Shown here piece by piece: positions 35,510 through 47,059 of a stretch of 64,000 bases of DNA; positions within the stretch are counted from its first letter, which is position 1; each line of letters begins with the position of its first letter. Source of the DNA: Euonymus europaeus. Its lineage: Eukaryota > Streptophyta > Magnoliopsida > Celastrales > Celastraceae. Made by a program: the position numbers and the translations under genes. The notes under the pieces were generated by a model that was not told the origin of the DNA, did no database searches, and saw only the letters and a list, made by a program, of their open reading frames with translations. The stretch lies in NCBI GenBank assembly GCA_963580455.1, contig OY756972.1:15515001-15579000 (forward strand), read 5' to 3'.

Positions 35510-36240
35510 TGACCAATTAAAGAATCTGGAATCTTTAACACCCTCCAACACTGCTTTCCTAGAAGAGCCTCACTAAACGAAGAAAAATTGTGAAAAGCAA
35601 GACCACCTAGCTCCTTGGACTAACACAACTGATCCCAAGAAGCCCAAGCAAGCTTATTTTTATTCCCACAGACCCACTCTACTAGAATGGATGCAATACT
35701 TGATCAATCTCTGTGTAAAAAATTCAAGAAATGGAAAATATGCATTGCATATGTCGAAATAGATTGGAGAGCCCACTTGATAAAAACCGCTCAGCTAGCA
35801 AAATATAGCAACTTGTTCTTCCAATTGTTATCCTTTTGCTTGACTTTGTCCACCACAAATTGAAGCGCTCTTTTCTTGGACCTTCCAATCATGGCCGGCA
35901 AACCCAAATAAGTCTCGTACGCTTGAATCTCCTTCACACTAGTGATGTTCTCCATACAGGTACTAGTTTCCACTGAAGTACACTTGCTAAACAATAACGA
36001 AGTTTTCTCCACATTCAATTTCTGCCCAAAATGGAGTTCATAAACTTGAAGTGTTCTGATACGTTAGCAATCTCTTAGATTTGCATTACAAAAGATTTGG
36101 CTGTCATTGGGGAAAAAAATGAGAAATATGCAACAAACCTCCACCAAAAGGAATCCCTTGAAGCCATTGTTTTCCATAGCGGTGTTGATAGAATGACTAA
36201 GCAGCTCAGCACACATTAAAAAATCAAAGGAGAGAGAAGG
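35510..36240 (-). pseudogene. LINE (L1-type) reverse transcriptase, proximal part
   Basis: Minus frames read an F-C-N-A-N block corresponding to the palm after FADD, NVEKTSLLFSKCTS, YLGLPAMIGRSKKRALQFVV, then AVFIKWALQSISTYAMHIF and LGGLAFHNFSSFNEALLGKQ. These are the ordered RT and thumb blocks of plant L1 elements. Stops and frameshifts are frequent. It continues at 25914 across the copia insertion. Confidence 0.82.
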
Positions 36241-36450
36241 TTGCTGATGATGCAGGAATTAGCCCATGGGCCTTCCATACATCAGGGATCGAGGCCTGTC
36301 CTGGGCTAGGCCCCAACCTCCATGGACATGTCGACTATCTCCAGGGTTTTGGCTCTCTTGGGGAATTTCCCTCTTGGAGCTCGAACCCCTTCACACCTTA
36401 TGGTGGCCGACACCCACTACCCCCCAAGCTGATCAGCTTGGCAAACCTAA
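36241..36450 (+). other. Unassigned insert, possibly SINE-like
   Basis: GC-richer than its neighbours. It has 'ttggctctcttgggg' and, 30 bases on, 'gagctcgaacccc', loosely like pol III A and B boxes. It separates the LINE from the pararetrovirus fragment. Evidence is weak, and the ORF across it is a fusion artefact. Confidence 0.25.
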
Positions 36451-36451
36451 A

Positions 36452-37545
36452 TGTAAGAAACTTCATGATTTCCAACAATATAAAGATACATTCTTAACTA
36501 GGATTATGGTGCACCCTGATAACAATTAATTCTTCTAAAAAGAAAAATTCTTAGCATGTCTTCCAATATTATTAGGAGATAAAGTTAGAGAGAAAAATTA
36601 AATTCACATATAATAATCAAATACCTTATGATCAGTTGACATATGGTGATTTAGTTAAGTATATTCAAAAGCTAGGTTTACAATTATATTCTAATATTAG
36701 GTTGGAAAAAAAATAAAAATGAGAACAAAATAAATATAAGAATGAGCTAGGTTCTTTTTGTCACTAAGGTAATTGTTCAAAACAAAAGCATCTTCGAGCA
36801 CAAAATAAAAACATACCTAGTAATTATAAGTCTCGATTTTACAAAAAATCTTACACCTGAAAACCAATTTTTTACAAAAAAAATAAAAATAAAAAATAAA
36901 AAAATTAGCAAAAAGCAACCACCTCCCAAAATAGAAACGTCGAAATGCAATACTAAACCTATTGTTTGTTGTAGTGTAATACTCTAGGGCATGTAGCTAA
37001 ATACTGCATAGTTCGCAAACAAATAAATGAGTTAGAATTAGATGAAATTGTCCTTGCAAAATTATATTTACCTTCTCATATAACCATCCGATGATATGAC
37101 AACTTCAAATATTAGTAGTTCTAACGATGAAATTCAATTGGATGAACTCTTTTCTTCTCCTCCAAAAATTAATAGGCTCTCCAAAGACCAAGAATTTTTA
37201 TTAGACGTAGTAAACCACATACATAATTCCAAGATTAAATTATATAACCCAAAATAATTCAACATTGACAAAAAACTTGAACCAATTGTCACTACTTACA
37301 ACTTAAAATATATTTTGTTCAAACATGATACAAAAACCGAAAAAGATGTTACACTTAAACAATTACAATATGAAATTTCTGAAATTAAGAAAAAAATTAA
37401 AACTCTCAAAGAAAAACAAATAAGTGATCGCTCTAAAATAAATGAATTAATTTCAGCAATTGACAAAGAATCACAATTTTCTCCTCGAGAATCTCAAAGA
37501 ACTTCTACAGTCATCAAAACACTGAAAAAAGAGTTGAAACTATGA
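36452..37545 (+). pseudogene. Endogenous pararetrovirus (Caulimoviridae) coat-protein-like region, decayed
   Basis: Consecutive frames give a YKDTFLTRIM block, a KEKFLACLP block, IPYDQLTYGDLVKYIQK, and further on a zinc-knuckle remnant ending C-x4-H-x4-C (CNTLGHVAKYC) followed by KQINELELDE. This order is that of the capsid domain of plant pararetroviruses, with florendovirus/petuvirus-like character. The last part (37315-37545) is a Lys/Glu-rich predicted coiled coil. Several stops interrupt it, including one in the knuckle. It is an old integrated copy, not functional. Confidence 0.7.
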
Positions 37546-37559
37546 CAGAGATGAAACTG

Positions 37560-39038
37560 TGAGAGATAAGATGAAATTATGAAAGAGGAGAGAAAATCAA
37601 AATAAGAAGAAATTAGAAGAAAGAAGAGGGAATGTTTTGGTTTAGAGACATGGTTGTCATGTAGATATGGAAGGCTACAAAATTATGAGCAATTTATCAT
37701 GATTGAAAGATTTTACTTTTCTCTTCCTCTTCAGAACCCAGTCTATTGTACTTGTAAAGAAGCAATTAATTTGATTTTAAGGACTACATATATTTACGGT
37801 CAATGATTAATTGTGCATGAGACCAAAATGGAAGTTGGGTTTATCCTAAATCTTCCTACTTTCCATCCACATTCTTTAACACAAGTAGTGGAATTGTTGG
37901 TTCCTCCTACACAGAAGAGAAGATCAAATCAACACTTATCTATGTGCTTGGCGGCGTGAGTGTGCAGATACCTTCCTCTGCCTCGCTTGGATAGCTCCTA
38001 AATTCTGTTTCCTTTTACTTAGGGAGAAGGTCAAATCTATTCTAGCCCTCCTAATGACATATTAGGGGAGTTGTGATGATCGGAAAATCGCAAGCGTGCC
38101 AAGTCTTACTTTCAGTCCAAAGATGAGCACTTATCTAACCTCCAATCAGGTGATATGTGTGTGATTTCAAAAACATGAAACCAGTTGGCTCAAATTTCGC
38201 ATTAATGAAAAAGACTTCCATATTTCACTAGCGTCACTTACAAGCAGTAATAAAAACTAAAGCACCGGAATGAAAGATCTTCTATTGGGATGAAAAATAA
38301 TACAACAAAATGTACTGAGATTTCATTGAAATGCTACCATCCGAAGGTGTTTCAACTAAGCTAAGAGCTAAGTAAAATGATAAGCCAGAGTCATACTGAA
38401 AAATTATAAAGTTTTGAGATGCTGAATCTATTTTTGACACAAGACCCTTGCTGCTTTTGTTGATGTTGTTTCTTATACGCCTCCTCAATACCAATGGCCA
38501 TTTCGCACGCCTACTAAATGATCATTTTAGGTGTAAACAGAAACATGGACCCACTACTACACTATATATAATAATATTTCTAATCACGAGTAGAGTTTGT
38601 GGAAATTTCTGCCCAATCACATATATATACGCACATGAAGGCTTGGACTAAAAACGTTGAAGTCAACGAATAATGCTATGTGTCGTATCATGGATCCTTT
38701 TCTTGTTGGCTTCCCTAATCACATGAACATTTGATTTAATAATTGGATAGTTTAAGTCAGATCATTATAACAAAGCTAGCAATTTCTTTTTTACAATTGC
38801 ATAAAATGGATTTAGTTTGCACTTGAGATATGTAGTGGCAGGTGGATTTATACTAGATGGATATAGTGATGGGAAATAGGGCAGGGGGCCAATCATTCCT
38901 CTCCCCATATCTTGAACAAAAATTATATTGTTAGATTTGTAAAATCGATATAAACACATATATAATTTTTTAAAAAAATTAACCCAAAACATTAGGGCCT
39001 GATTTTAAAATCTCATGTATGTGTAATATATATATGGA
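37560..39038. other. Non-coding AT-rich region
   Basis: I see no supportable gene, RNA or TE end in this stretch. Short ORFs have no domains. Confidence 0.4.
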
Positions 39039-39164
39039 GATTATCAAGTAAGGGATCCCGCACGGAAAAATCCATGGGGCATAGCTCCCTCACCACACAT
39101 TTAGGTGTGGTGGTTAATGTATCCCGAACAGAAAAATCCGTGCGGGATCCCTCACTTGATAATC
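39039..39164. mobile_element. 126-bp foldback element (MITE-like)
   Basis: GATTATCAAGTAAGGGATCC at the left and its inverse at the right (26 of 27 bases paired) enclose about 70 bases. (TA)n runs lie on both sides, so a TA target cannot be separated from the flank. Family unassigned. Confidence 0.7.
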
Positions 39165-39289
39165 ACTGTATATATATATATATATTGTTGTATAGGCTTC
39201 CATTTCTTGAAAGTGAACTGTATTATCTCCTCCTTGTTGTTTTTAACCTGTTTTAAGTATACCACCATACCCAATCTCAAATGCATCTA

Positions 39290-41045
39290 ACTGAAAAAAT
39301 TTGAAAACATTTTGGTCAACAAGATTTAAACATGGCAAAGTTGGTAAATATGCTTTAATTCTACGTGTTATGGCAGTATGAGTATCTTTCCCTAGAGTTG
39401 GATTCTTTTTTAACCTATCAAGTCAATGTTTACATAATTGTTGCAAATTTGCATAAAAATGAACTATGTAATTTAAACATCCTAAAAACCATTGTAACTT
39501 ATTTTTATCTAATATCTTATCAGGGAATTTACCAACAAATTGAATTGACCTTTCAATCAGTATAATAGTGCCATAGTGAATATTATGGCCAAGAAATCTA
39601 ATATGAGTTTAAAATAATTTGCTTTTTGTTTTTGAAACAACTAATCCATTTTATTTGATAATATTTAGAAATTTAGAAAGATGCCAAGAAATCTAATATG
39701 AGTTTAAAATAATTTGATTTTTGTTTTTGAAACAACTAATCCATTTTATTTGATAATATTTAGAAATTTAGAAAGATGATGAAAATCTTGTTTAAAGCTG
39801 TAAGAAAAAATCAAGACGTCATCAATATAAACAATTAAGAATTTGAAATAAGGATAAAAATATCATTCATGATTTTTGGAATTAAGAAGGTGTATTTTAA
39901 AATCCAAAAGGCGTGATGCTCCATTTAAATTGTCCGAATGGGACTATAAATGCAGTTTTATATATGTCTCGCTAAAAATTGAATTTCATATCAAATTAAG
40001 AGTTTTTTTTGCATAATATAATTTTGCTTGTAAATCCTTTTTATTTGGAATTGGGTACCTAGCTAATATATTTTAAAGCTTTATTTAAAGGTTTATAATT
40101 AATAACTAATCGAGGAATTGCACTTTCTATTTTAGCATTTTTATTAACATAGAATGCTGCAAAGCTCCATGGTGACCGACTTTTTCGAACTAATTTTTTT
40201 CTAGAAGTTCTTTAATTTATTTTCGAGAATGATCTTCTAACTCTTTGTTCATTTGGATTCCTCTTGCTTTTGTAGGAATCTGTATTTTTTGAAAATATTT
40301 TTCGTATTGTAATTGAAGAACATGTTTTTTGTATTACAAAAAGCTATAGGGATATCAGAACAAACGTCCTTTTTTAAAAAAGATTTTGAAGAAAAAGAAC
40401 ATTCTTTTGAATATACGGTTTTGTCAACTGTTCTATTATAGTGAGATCAATTGCTTCTGAAAGATGATCTACTTGTTTTTCTTTGGTAGTAATAAGGCAA
40501 TTGAGAGTATTTATGAATGAAATGTTGTTTAAATAAATTAATATCTTTCGGAATGGGTTTTTTAATGAAATTAAAAAGTAGCCTATTGCCTAGGATTTTA
40601 CTATGAATCCCATCATTTTTAAATTTAAATGTCTTAATCAATTATAAGAGTGGTGTTCCTAAAATAACATATTTGGTAATATCTTCTATTCCAACATAAG
40701 TAGTTCTAAAACAAATATTTAAGTTTTTGATTTTGACATCGGATAATTTATAAATAATTTTGAGTTGTCAGAATCTACTAAAGCAACATAATCTACTAAA
40801 GCAATTGTATTAAAAGATAACTTATTTTGAATATGTATTGTAATTTTAATAAACCATTTTAAATATGTGATACAAGATAAATGCAAAAGGAAACCATTTT
40901 TATCATCTTTGAATGAGCTTTCTATCAATATCCCCAATGTTTCTCGTTTATTGATTCGTTCATTTTCAGCTAGTTCATTTTTTGAAGTTTTTTCGTGAAT
41001 CAAGAGGCCTACGAAGTTCGAAACATGGTATATGAGCGTTTTCAT
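39290..41045 (-). pseudogene. Endogenous pararetrovirus protease-reverse transcriptase region, decayed
   Basis: On minus, 41045-40700 reads a region with ALVDS, an aspartic-protease-like site whose Gly is replaced (VDSD). Next comes an RT entry block (RLVINYKPLNKALK), then MEHHAFWILKYT where a pararetrovirus RT has its MPFGLK-type block, and then NSxLFILMTS where the catalytic YIDD region should be, shifted out of frame. The domain order protease-RT and the block sequences indicate Caulimoviridae. Stops are dense, and the 95-bp duplication at 39588-39777 adds a frameshift. RNase H is missing. Orientation is opposite to the coat-protein fragment. Confidence 0.68.
39588..39777. repeat. 95-bp tandem duplication
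   Basis: 39588-39682 is repeated at 39683-39777 with one mismatch (gctttttg / gatttttg). Since 95 is not a multiple of 3 it shifts the RT frame. Confidence 0.95.
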
Positions 41046-41160
41046 GAAATCTTTCTGATTTTTGAACTTTTATTTGTTTCTCGTCATTATAAAGGGATTC
41101 TGACCTTTTATGCTTGAAATACATTGTTGGGTGCAATTTGTTGCTAAACACTTGAAACTT

Positions 41161-41470
41161 GGTAATTATGTCAGAAAATCCTTAAAAATTTGGTGATTTA
41201 CAATTTATTTTTGATTGACATATATTTTTGAGATGTATTACAATATTATTTTGACTAGACTTTAGATTGTAATGATTACACATATTATGGCTAACAATCT
41301 GGTATAATTACCTTATTTTAAATTCAGTGTATTTGCCAATTTATGGTAATTATATCAGAAATCCTTAAAAATTTGATGATTTACATTAGTTTTATTGACC
41401 ATGTGTTTTTGAGATGGATTACAATTTATTTCGATCGGGATTTAGATTTTATTGATTACAGACACTATTA
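41161..41470. repeat. Direct duplication, period about 184 bp
   Basis: Copies at 41161-41290 and 41345-41470 share 'ggtaattat(g/a)tcagaaa', 'tccttaaaaattt' and 'gatgtattacaat/gatggattacaat' with moderate divergence. No coding sequence. Confidence 0.8.
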
Positions 41471-42790
41471 CTTCTAATGATTCTATGAAATATAGAGTTA
41501 TTCTTGCTATGTTTGTTATACATGAGCTAGTTCGAGAGTAATTTTAGCCTATTTATGCTTATTTTGAGGTTTAATAGGTCAATTTATATTATAGTGTTTA
41601 TTTTATCACTTTCATGCTTTGACTACTTAGTTTATGTCAATTTTGACTTGTTTGCATAGTGAGTGCGGTTAAATAAGCCTTCATGAAAATTTTAGAAGAA
41701 GAATGTCCTTTTACTTATTAAAAAAATGAATTTTTGAGCTTTGCACATTCACTTTGCATTTTAATGTGTGGTTTGAGGTATCAATGCTCAATCATGGTTG
41801 AATATATCACTTATGAGTTGTTTGAATGATTTGGACAAGTTTTGGATGAGTCGAGATTGATTCAAGGACGAAAAGCAAAAAATGAAATTGCTGTCAAAAC
41901 ACTGTTGTTGATATGTTGACATGCTAATGTTCGAACAGTCATTGCAATTTTTATAAAACTCTGATCTTAGTGATTATTATCGAATTGAAAATTATACATA
42001 TCAATCTTCGCATGAATATCGAGTTTGTTAATTTTAGACGATAGATAAAGAAGTTGTGAGCATGAAAGTCAGCTGTACCAGAGGTCAAGTGCAGTTTTGA
42101 GTATTCTTCATTGTTGTCCCTGTAACTTTTGATCTAATGGCTAGAAAAATATGATTTATGATTCATTGGAAAGCTAAGAGGAAGGGATACAACTATTATG
42201 TTTTATGATTTCTCAAATTCTGGTGTTAAGATATTGTAAAATGATCATCTTTGCATACCAAAAACATCTAGATGGAGTATGCAGCAGTGTTCATGGGTAA
42301 TTTTGGAATTTTAGAGGTAAGAAAGGGGCAATTTGCTCATTCCATAAGAAAATTCTTTGACCTAAAGAGGATGTCGCATTTGGAGAAAAGGGTACAACTA
42401 ATTTTGAAACAAAGAAGGTGGACAACAGGTTTTATCAGGAAAAAGAATAGGATTCGTTGGTTTTAGTGAATATTGGAGGCTACTCTTTTGGACAGTGGGT
42501 TGATGCAAGGGTCCCTTGGAAGCATGGAGAAGAATTGTGCTCTTGGGCTATCTTACAAGGTTCAAATGGAAGTGAAGGAATTCCAACACTAAAAATAGAG
42601 GGTTTCTTATCCTTTCCTTGTTTCTCGTTGTATTTGAGTATGAATTCTTGTAACTTCTCTTGGATTTCTCTTTGCACTATGTCAGGGGCGTTCCTGAGAT
42701 TTGGAGGGCCCTGGGCGAACTCTTCGAAAGGGGCCCCCTCTTAAAATGTTATATTATATCTTAAAATTTTTTTGACTATAATGTATAATA

Positions 42791-43680
42791 TTATTCAAAT
42801 ATGACTCTTCTAGCATTTTTAGATGCAAAATCATTAATTACATTGGTGTAATCAACCTTTTCCGCTAAATCACTTTCAATAGATAACATAGCTAACCCAT
42901 TCAACCTTTGTTGTGACATGGTAGATCGAAGGTATGATTTTATTAACTTCAACTTTGAAAAGCTCCGTTCACCAGAGGCAACTGTAACTGGAATAGTCAA
43001 TAATATTCGATATGCAATCCATGCATTTGGAAAACCACCCTTCCATCAATGTCATAAAGGGTACCATGCTTCAAAAAATCCTCAAGTTTAGTACAATATG
43101 AGATCAAACTTTCAGTATCAATAGATTGCAACTTCTTCAAGTCAAATAAAAACCCAAAAGTATCTCCATATAATTCAAATTGTTCAAACCTACTTCTAAA
43201 AGAGGAAATAGATTTATCTACTACATAAAGAAAGTAGTCAACTTTGAAGGATTCTTCAGCTGAGCGTATTAATTCTTCACTATTAATCTCATCAAATTGT
43301 CTTTTTCTTCTAATGACACGTTTTGTTCTAAAAATAGGTTCAATACCCATTTCAGTAGCTACTTCTCTAGCTTCAGTCATTGCATCCACAAATCCAGTTT
43401 CCCTATATTGTTCAAAAAATGAGATGAGTCCACTTAGTTTTTCTGTGGCTACCTTAATATCCATATCTTCAGCTTGAAGGATTTTGCTAATATTATTGAC
43501 AACAAATAATACATTATGCCAAATTATCATGCCTACTAAGAACTCAAAACTCTCAATTTCATTTGTAGCTAAGGATTGAGCTTCACTCTTTGTTTTAGGA
43601 TCTTCACTACTACTTGCTAAGTCAATTAAAGCATCTCTAATTTGTGGAGTTTGGTAACGTATTGCTTTAAAACAATGAAG
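42791..43680 (-). pseudogene. hAT transposase fragment (TTF-type, dimerisation domain)
   Basis: From 43680 the minus frame reads KAIRYQTPQIRDAL, then FEFLVGMIIWHNVLF, SKILQAEDMDIKVA and GLISFFEQYRETGF, the central region of TTF-zinc-finger hAT proteins. After a frame change and probable deletion near 43040 it gives AWIAYRILLTIPVTVASGER, SFSKLKLIKSYLRSTM and RLNGLAMLSIE, the C-terminal hAT dimerisation domain. The N-terminal zinc finger, DUF4371 part and first catalytic residues are missing. Dead copy. Confidence 0.88.
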
Positions 43681-43698
43681 GAATCAAATTAACAATCA

Positions 43699-43872
43699 GC
43701 CAAGGCACTAAGGCAGCAAACAAAATAGCACATTAATTGATTAACACCAACACATTACAGCTAAGGCACTAAGGCAACAAACACAATAGCACATTAATTG
43801 ATTAACACTAACACATCACAGCTATGGCACTACGGCAGCAAACACAATAGCACATTAATTAATTGATTAACT
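43699..43872. repeat. 61-bp tandem repeat, three copies, inside hAT
   Basis: Units begin near 43701, 43762 and 43823 with 'aaggcactaaggcagcaaac' variants and share 'aatagcacattaattgatta'. Confidence 0.88.
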
Positions 43873-44460
43873 AAGTGAAGACTAAAGGCTGAAGAGGAAA
43901 GAAATCACCTGAGGTCTTGAACTAAGACACTAAGTTAGACTGTTAGAGTTACCGGCGGGCCCAAATGCCCAATAATTATAAACTGCAAGTGCCAACAGCC
44001 AAGTCTGCAGTCTGCTACTCTGTTGTCTGCTAGGCAGGTCGCGGCCACAGGCACCAGGAACTCAACTCAGGCAGGCGGCAGCACGAGGACAGCTGGACAG
44101 GAGAACTCGAGTCACTCAAGGAGACAAAGAGGAGTAAGGTAGCCGATTAGCCCTCAAGCAGTTCAGGCCCTCAAAATCAAATTGGAGTATCGGATTGCAA
44201 AATTGGAGAGACTAAGAGAGACAGAGAGTGAGGCGTGAGCTCAGCTGATCAGAGAATAGAGAGACGTTAGACTTAGGGAGGAAGGAGACGAGTGTAGAGG
44301 ACTATCTTGATTTAGGGCTCTTAGAAATTAAGGCAATAACCAATAATTGGGCCTGTAGATAAATTTTGGACTTGAAATTGGGCCTTAGGAGTGAGTGAGT
44401 GTGATTTGTTGAGTTGAGGGCCCAAGTTTATGTTAAAAAATCGGAAAAAAAGGAGCTGTT

Positions 44461-44528
44461 TGTGAGGGTCGAACCGCGTACCTCTTTTGTGCAAAGCAAT
44501 CGGTTTACCACTACACCACAAGTCAAAC
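44461..44528 (-). other. tRNA-derived sequence captured in hAT
   Basis: Minus strand has GGTGTAGTGGTAA (A box), TTGCTTTGCACAA (anticodon stem-loop-like, loop CTTTGCA) and GGTTCGACCC (B box) at tRNA spacing. Acceptor-stem pairing is not convincing, so I call it a relic or SINE head, not a tRNA gene. Confidence 0.5.
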
Positions 44529-45325
44529 AAATGTATAAGAATTGTAAAAACTACAATATATACATATATTATAACTAGTATTAAAACAAAATTGGGGGCC
44601 CCCGGATTTTGGGGGCCCTGGGCGGCCGCCCCTCCTCAGGGCCGCCACTGCACTATGTTGAATTAATTTTGTTTTCTAGGGTTACACTGTAGCCATGGTT
44701 TGATTATGTCTATTTCTACGATTTAATTTATTGAGAAAATTTGTCCATATTGTTGGGTGTTTTGATTGGTGCTTAATGCTTATGGATGCTTGATCACCAT
44801 CTATATGATTTATTAATTGGTTATTCATTGAGAAATGGTAATCGATTTGGTTCATGGAAGAAAACCTCATATGTTGCTAAAGAGGGATAGAATATCCATA
44901 GGGCATATGCAATCATAAAGTAACTTAGGTTTAATGGGTCTCTTGGAGTGAAGTGTTCACAGAGATATAGGAACTTCTTAGAGGGGATTCATTCTTAATA
45001 CTCAAGAGAGATTAGGAATTACAATTTGGAAACTCGATTGACAACAAGTAAAGTTAGTTAAGATAGATGACATAGAAATTAGACATAGGACAACCATGGT
45101 GAAATCGGAGGTACTAAATATTTAATTCATTGAATTTAATTTGTGTTTACTTTACTCACAATTTAGTTTAATCATATCATTCACTTTTGATTGTTAAATA
45201 GCTAGCAACTTAGCTAATTAGTAATTGTCATTATTTTCTATCCGTCCCTATGGGTTCGACAACCATATTTTCACTTTAATATTTATTGTGATTTGTGTAC
45301 TTTTGAATTATACCTATCAAGTTTT

Positions 45326-45343
45326 TGGCATCGTTGTCAGGGA
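45326..45343 (+). other. Primer binding site, tRNA-Asp type
   Basis: TGGCATCGTTGTCAGGGA, four differences from the tRNA-Asp complement; three of these are shared with the PBS at 1174. Confidence 0.7.
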
Positions 45344-45418
45344 AGACATTATAATTTGTTCTGACAATATCGATGCTCGTCAGTTTGACCTAATTTGACA
45401 TTTTGTTTTGATTTTTAG

Positions 45419-46550
45419 GTGCCTATCTCTTGCATTAGACAAGCTAGGAGTTTTGATCTAAAACTAATAGATCCGGAGATTGAAAGAACTCTATGGACTT
45501 TAAGGAGAGAAAATCAAGCCATGGATGAACAAGAAGATAGAGCACTCCGAGACTATACCGTACCAAATATGAATGGAGTTGCTCAGGCTATCTGGAGAGC
45601 TAGAGTCAATGCCAACAATTTTGAGATTAAGCCATTCATTTTACAAATGATTCATAAGTTCAGTTTTGGTGGTTTAACAAATGATGATCCACATATTCAC
45701 ATATCCACTTTCTTGGAGATATGTGACACTTTCAAGAAAAATGGAGTTTCTAGTGATGCCATCCACTTGCGGTAATTCTCATTCTCTCTTAGAGATCGAG
45801 CAAAAGAATGGCTAAACGGGCAACCAACTAATTCTATCACCACTTGGGAGGACTTACAACAAAAATTCCTAGCAAGATTCTTCCCACCAGCAAAGACTAC
45901 AAAAATCCAAAATGAGATTACTAATTTTGCTTAGTTGGAAGGAGAGTCATCGTATGATACATTGGAGAGATACAAAGACTTGCTTCGATGATGCCCACAT
46001 CATGGATTACATAGATGGATGCAAGCTTATAATTTTTGCAATGGTCTTGGTGCTACCACTAGGACTTTGATTGACGTTGCAACAGGTGGCCATTCATGGG
46101 AAAGACACAGGATGTTGCTTATGAGCTTTTGGAGGAGATTTCCATGAATAACTATCAATGGCATAGTGAAAGAGCAACTTCAAAGAAGGTTTCCGGAGTA
46201 CATGAGATTGATGTTATCACTGCCTTGACTGCAAATGTTGCTTCTCTCACCAAAAAATTGCAGACCACTTAGATATCTAAAAAAGCTATTTATACACCTC
46301 CAGTAGTTTGTGAGTTATGTGGGGGGAAATCATCCTAGCAAAGATTGTCAAGTCAGGAACCCTTTTTCCAATCCCAAACGGAGAAGCAAACTTTGTTGCA
46401 TACTACAACTACTGTAACAATCCTTGTAGTACTACCTACAATCATTGGTGGAGAAATCACCCTAGTTTATCTTGGAACAATCAAGGCTCCTCATCAAATC
46501 CTCCACCTGCATTTAGCTAACCTTAAGAAAAAAAGAGTCTGCACTTGAGA
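45419..46550 (+). pseudogene. Athila-like gag
   Basis: Reads RALRDYTVPNMNGVAQAI and NNFEIKPFILQMI, then FGGLTNDDPHIHISTFLEIC, and after a TAA at 45774 continues in frame with SLRDRAKEWLNGQPTNSITT, WEDLQQKFLARFFPPAKT and further stops. This is the Athila-type Gag capsid domain. Near 46310, CELCGG and NHPSKDC form a zinc knuckle split by one extra A. The protein would form particles; this copy has at least three stops and a frameshift. Confidence 0.88.
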
Positions 46551-47059
46551 AAGTAATGGCACAGTTTGCTTCAAATACTACCCAATTCATGACTAAAATG
46601 AATATAAACCTTTATAATCGAGGTGCTTCTGTCAGAAATTTGGAAGTACAAATGGGGTAGATAGCAAGCATGCTTTATGAGAAACAATAGGATAGTTTCC
46701 TAGGCAACACTCAGTTAATCCAAGAAGGGAGGGAAAATATCACTAGAATTCTATCTCTCTTAGAAGTGGTAAGGAGTTGAAAAATGATGATAACATCAGT
46801 TGAAGTTCTAACCATAGAGAAAAAAGAAAAAGAGAAGCAAGTTGTGGAAGAAGGAGAGGGCTTATCTGACAAGATTGTCCACCTATTGAGGCAAAACCTA
46901 GAGTCCCCTTTCCTCAGTTACTCTAGAAGAACAAACAAGACAAGCAATTTTTTAAATTTCACAAGATCTTCAAGAAATTGTACAACAACATCCCATTTAT
47001 TGAGGCACTTGAGCAGATGACAAAATATGCCAAGTTCATGAAAGACGTCCTCTCGCAAA

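Larger units (their letters stand above)
42683..44650 (-). mobile_element. hAT DNA transposon, 1968 bp, internally deleted
   Basis: Perfect 8-bp target duplications CACTATGT lie at 42675-42682 and 44651-44658. Terminal inverted repeats are CAGGGGCGTTCCTGAG at the left and CAGTGGCGGCCCTGAG (inverse of the right), 13 of 16 identical. GC-rich subterminal 'gggccctgggcg' occurs at both ends. The transposase remnant lies on minus. It is too short to encode a full hAT transposase. Confidence 0.93.
41523..45319 (+). mobile_element. Athila-like 5' LTR (about 1.8 kb) interrupted by a hAT element
   Basis: From TGAGCTAGTTCGAGAGTA to ...acctatCA, followed by a tRNA-Asp-type PBS. Removing the hAT element and one copy of its 8-bp duplication leaves about 1820 bases, a normal Athila LTR length. 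The start is less certain than the end. Confidence 0.65.

Noticed and set aside
36266..36529. 87-codon ORF with Trp/Pro-rich N-terminus
   Set aside because: It fuses an unassigned GC-rich insert to the start of the viral coat-like fragment by chance.
44461..44528. Functional tRNA gene
   Set aside because: The acceptor stem does not pair and there is no terminator-like T run in the right place; kept only as tRNA-derived.
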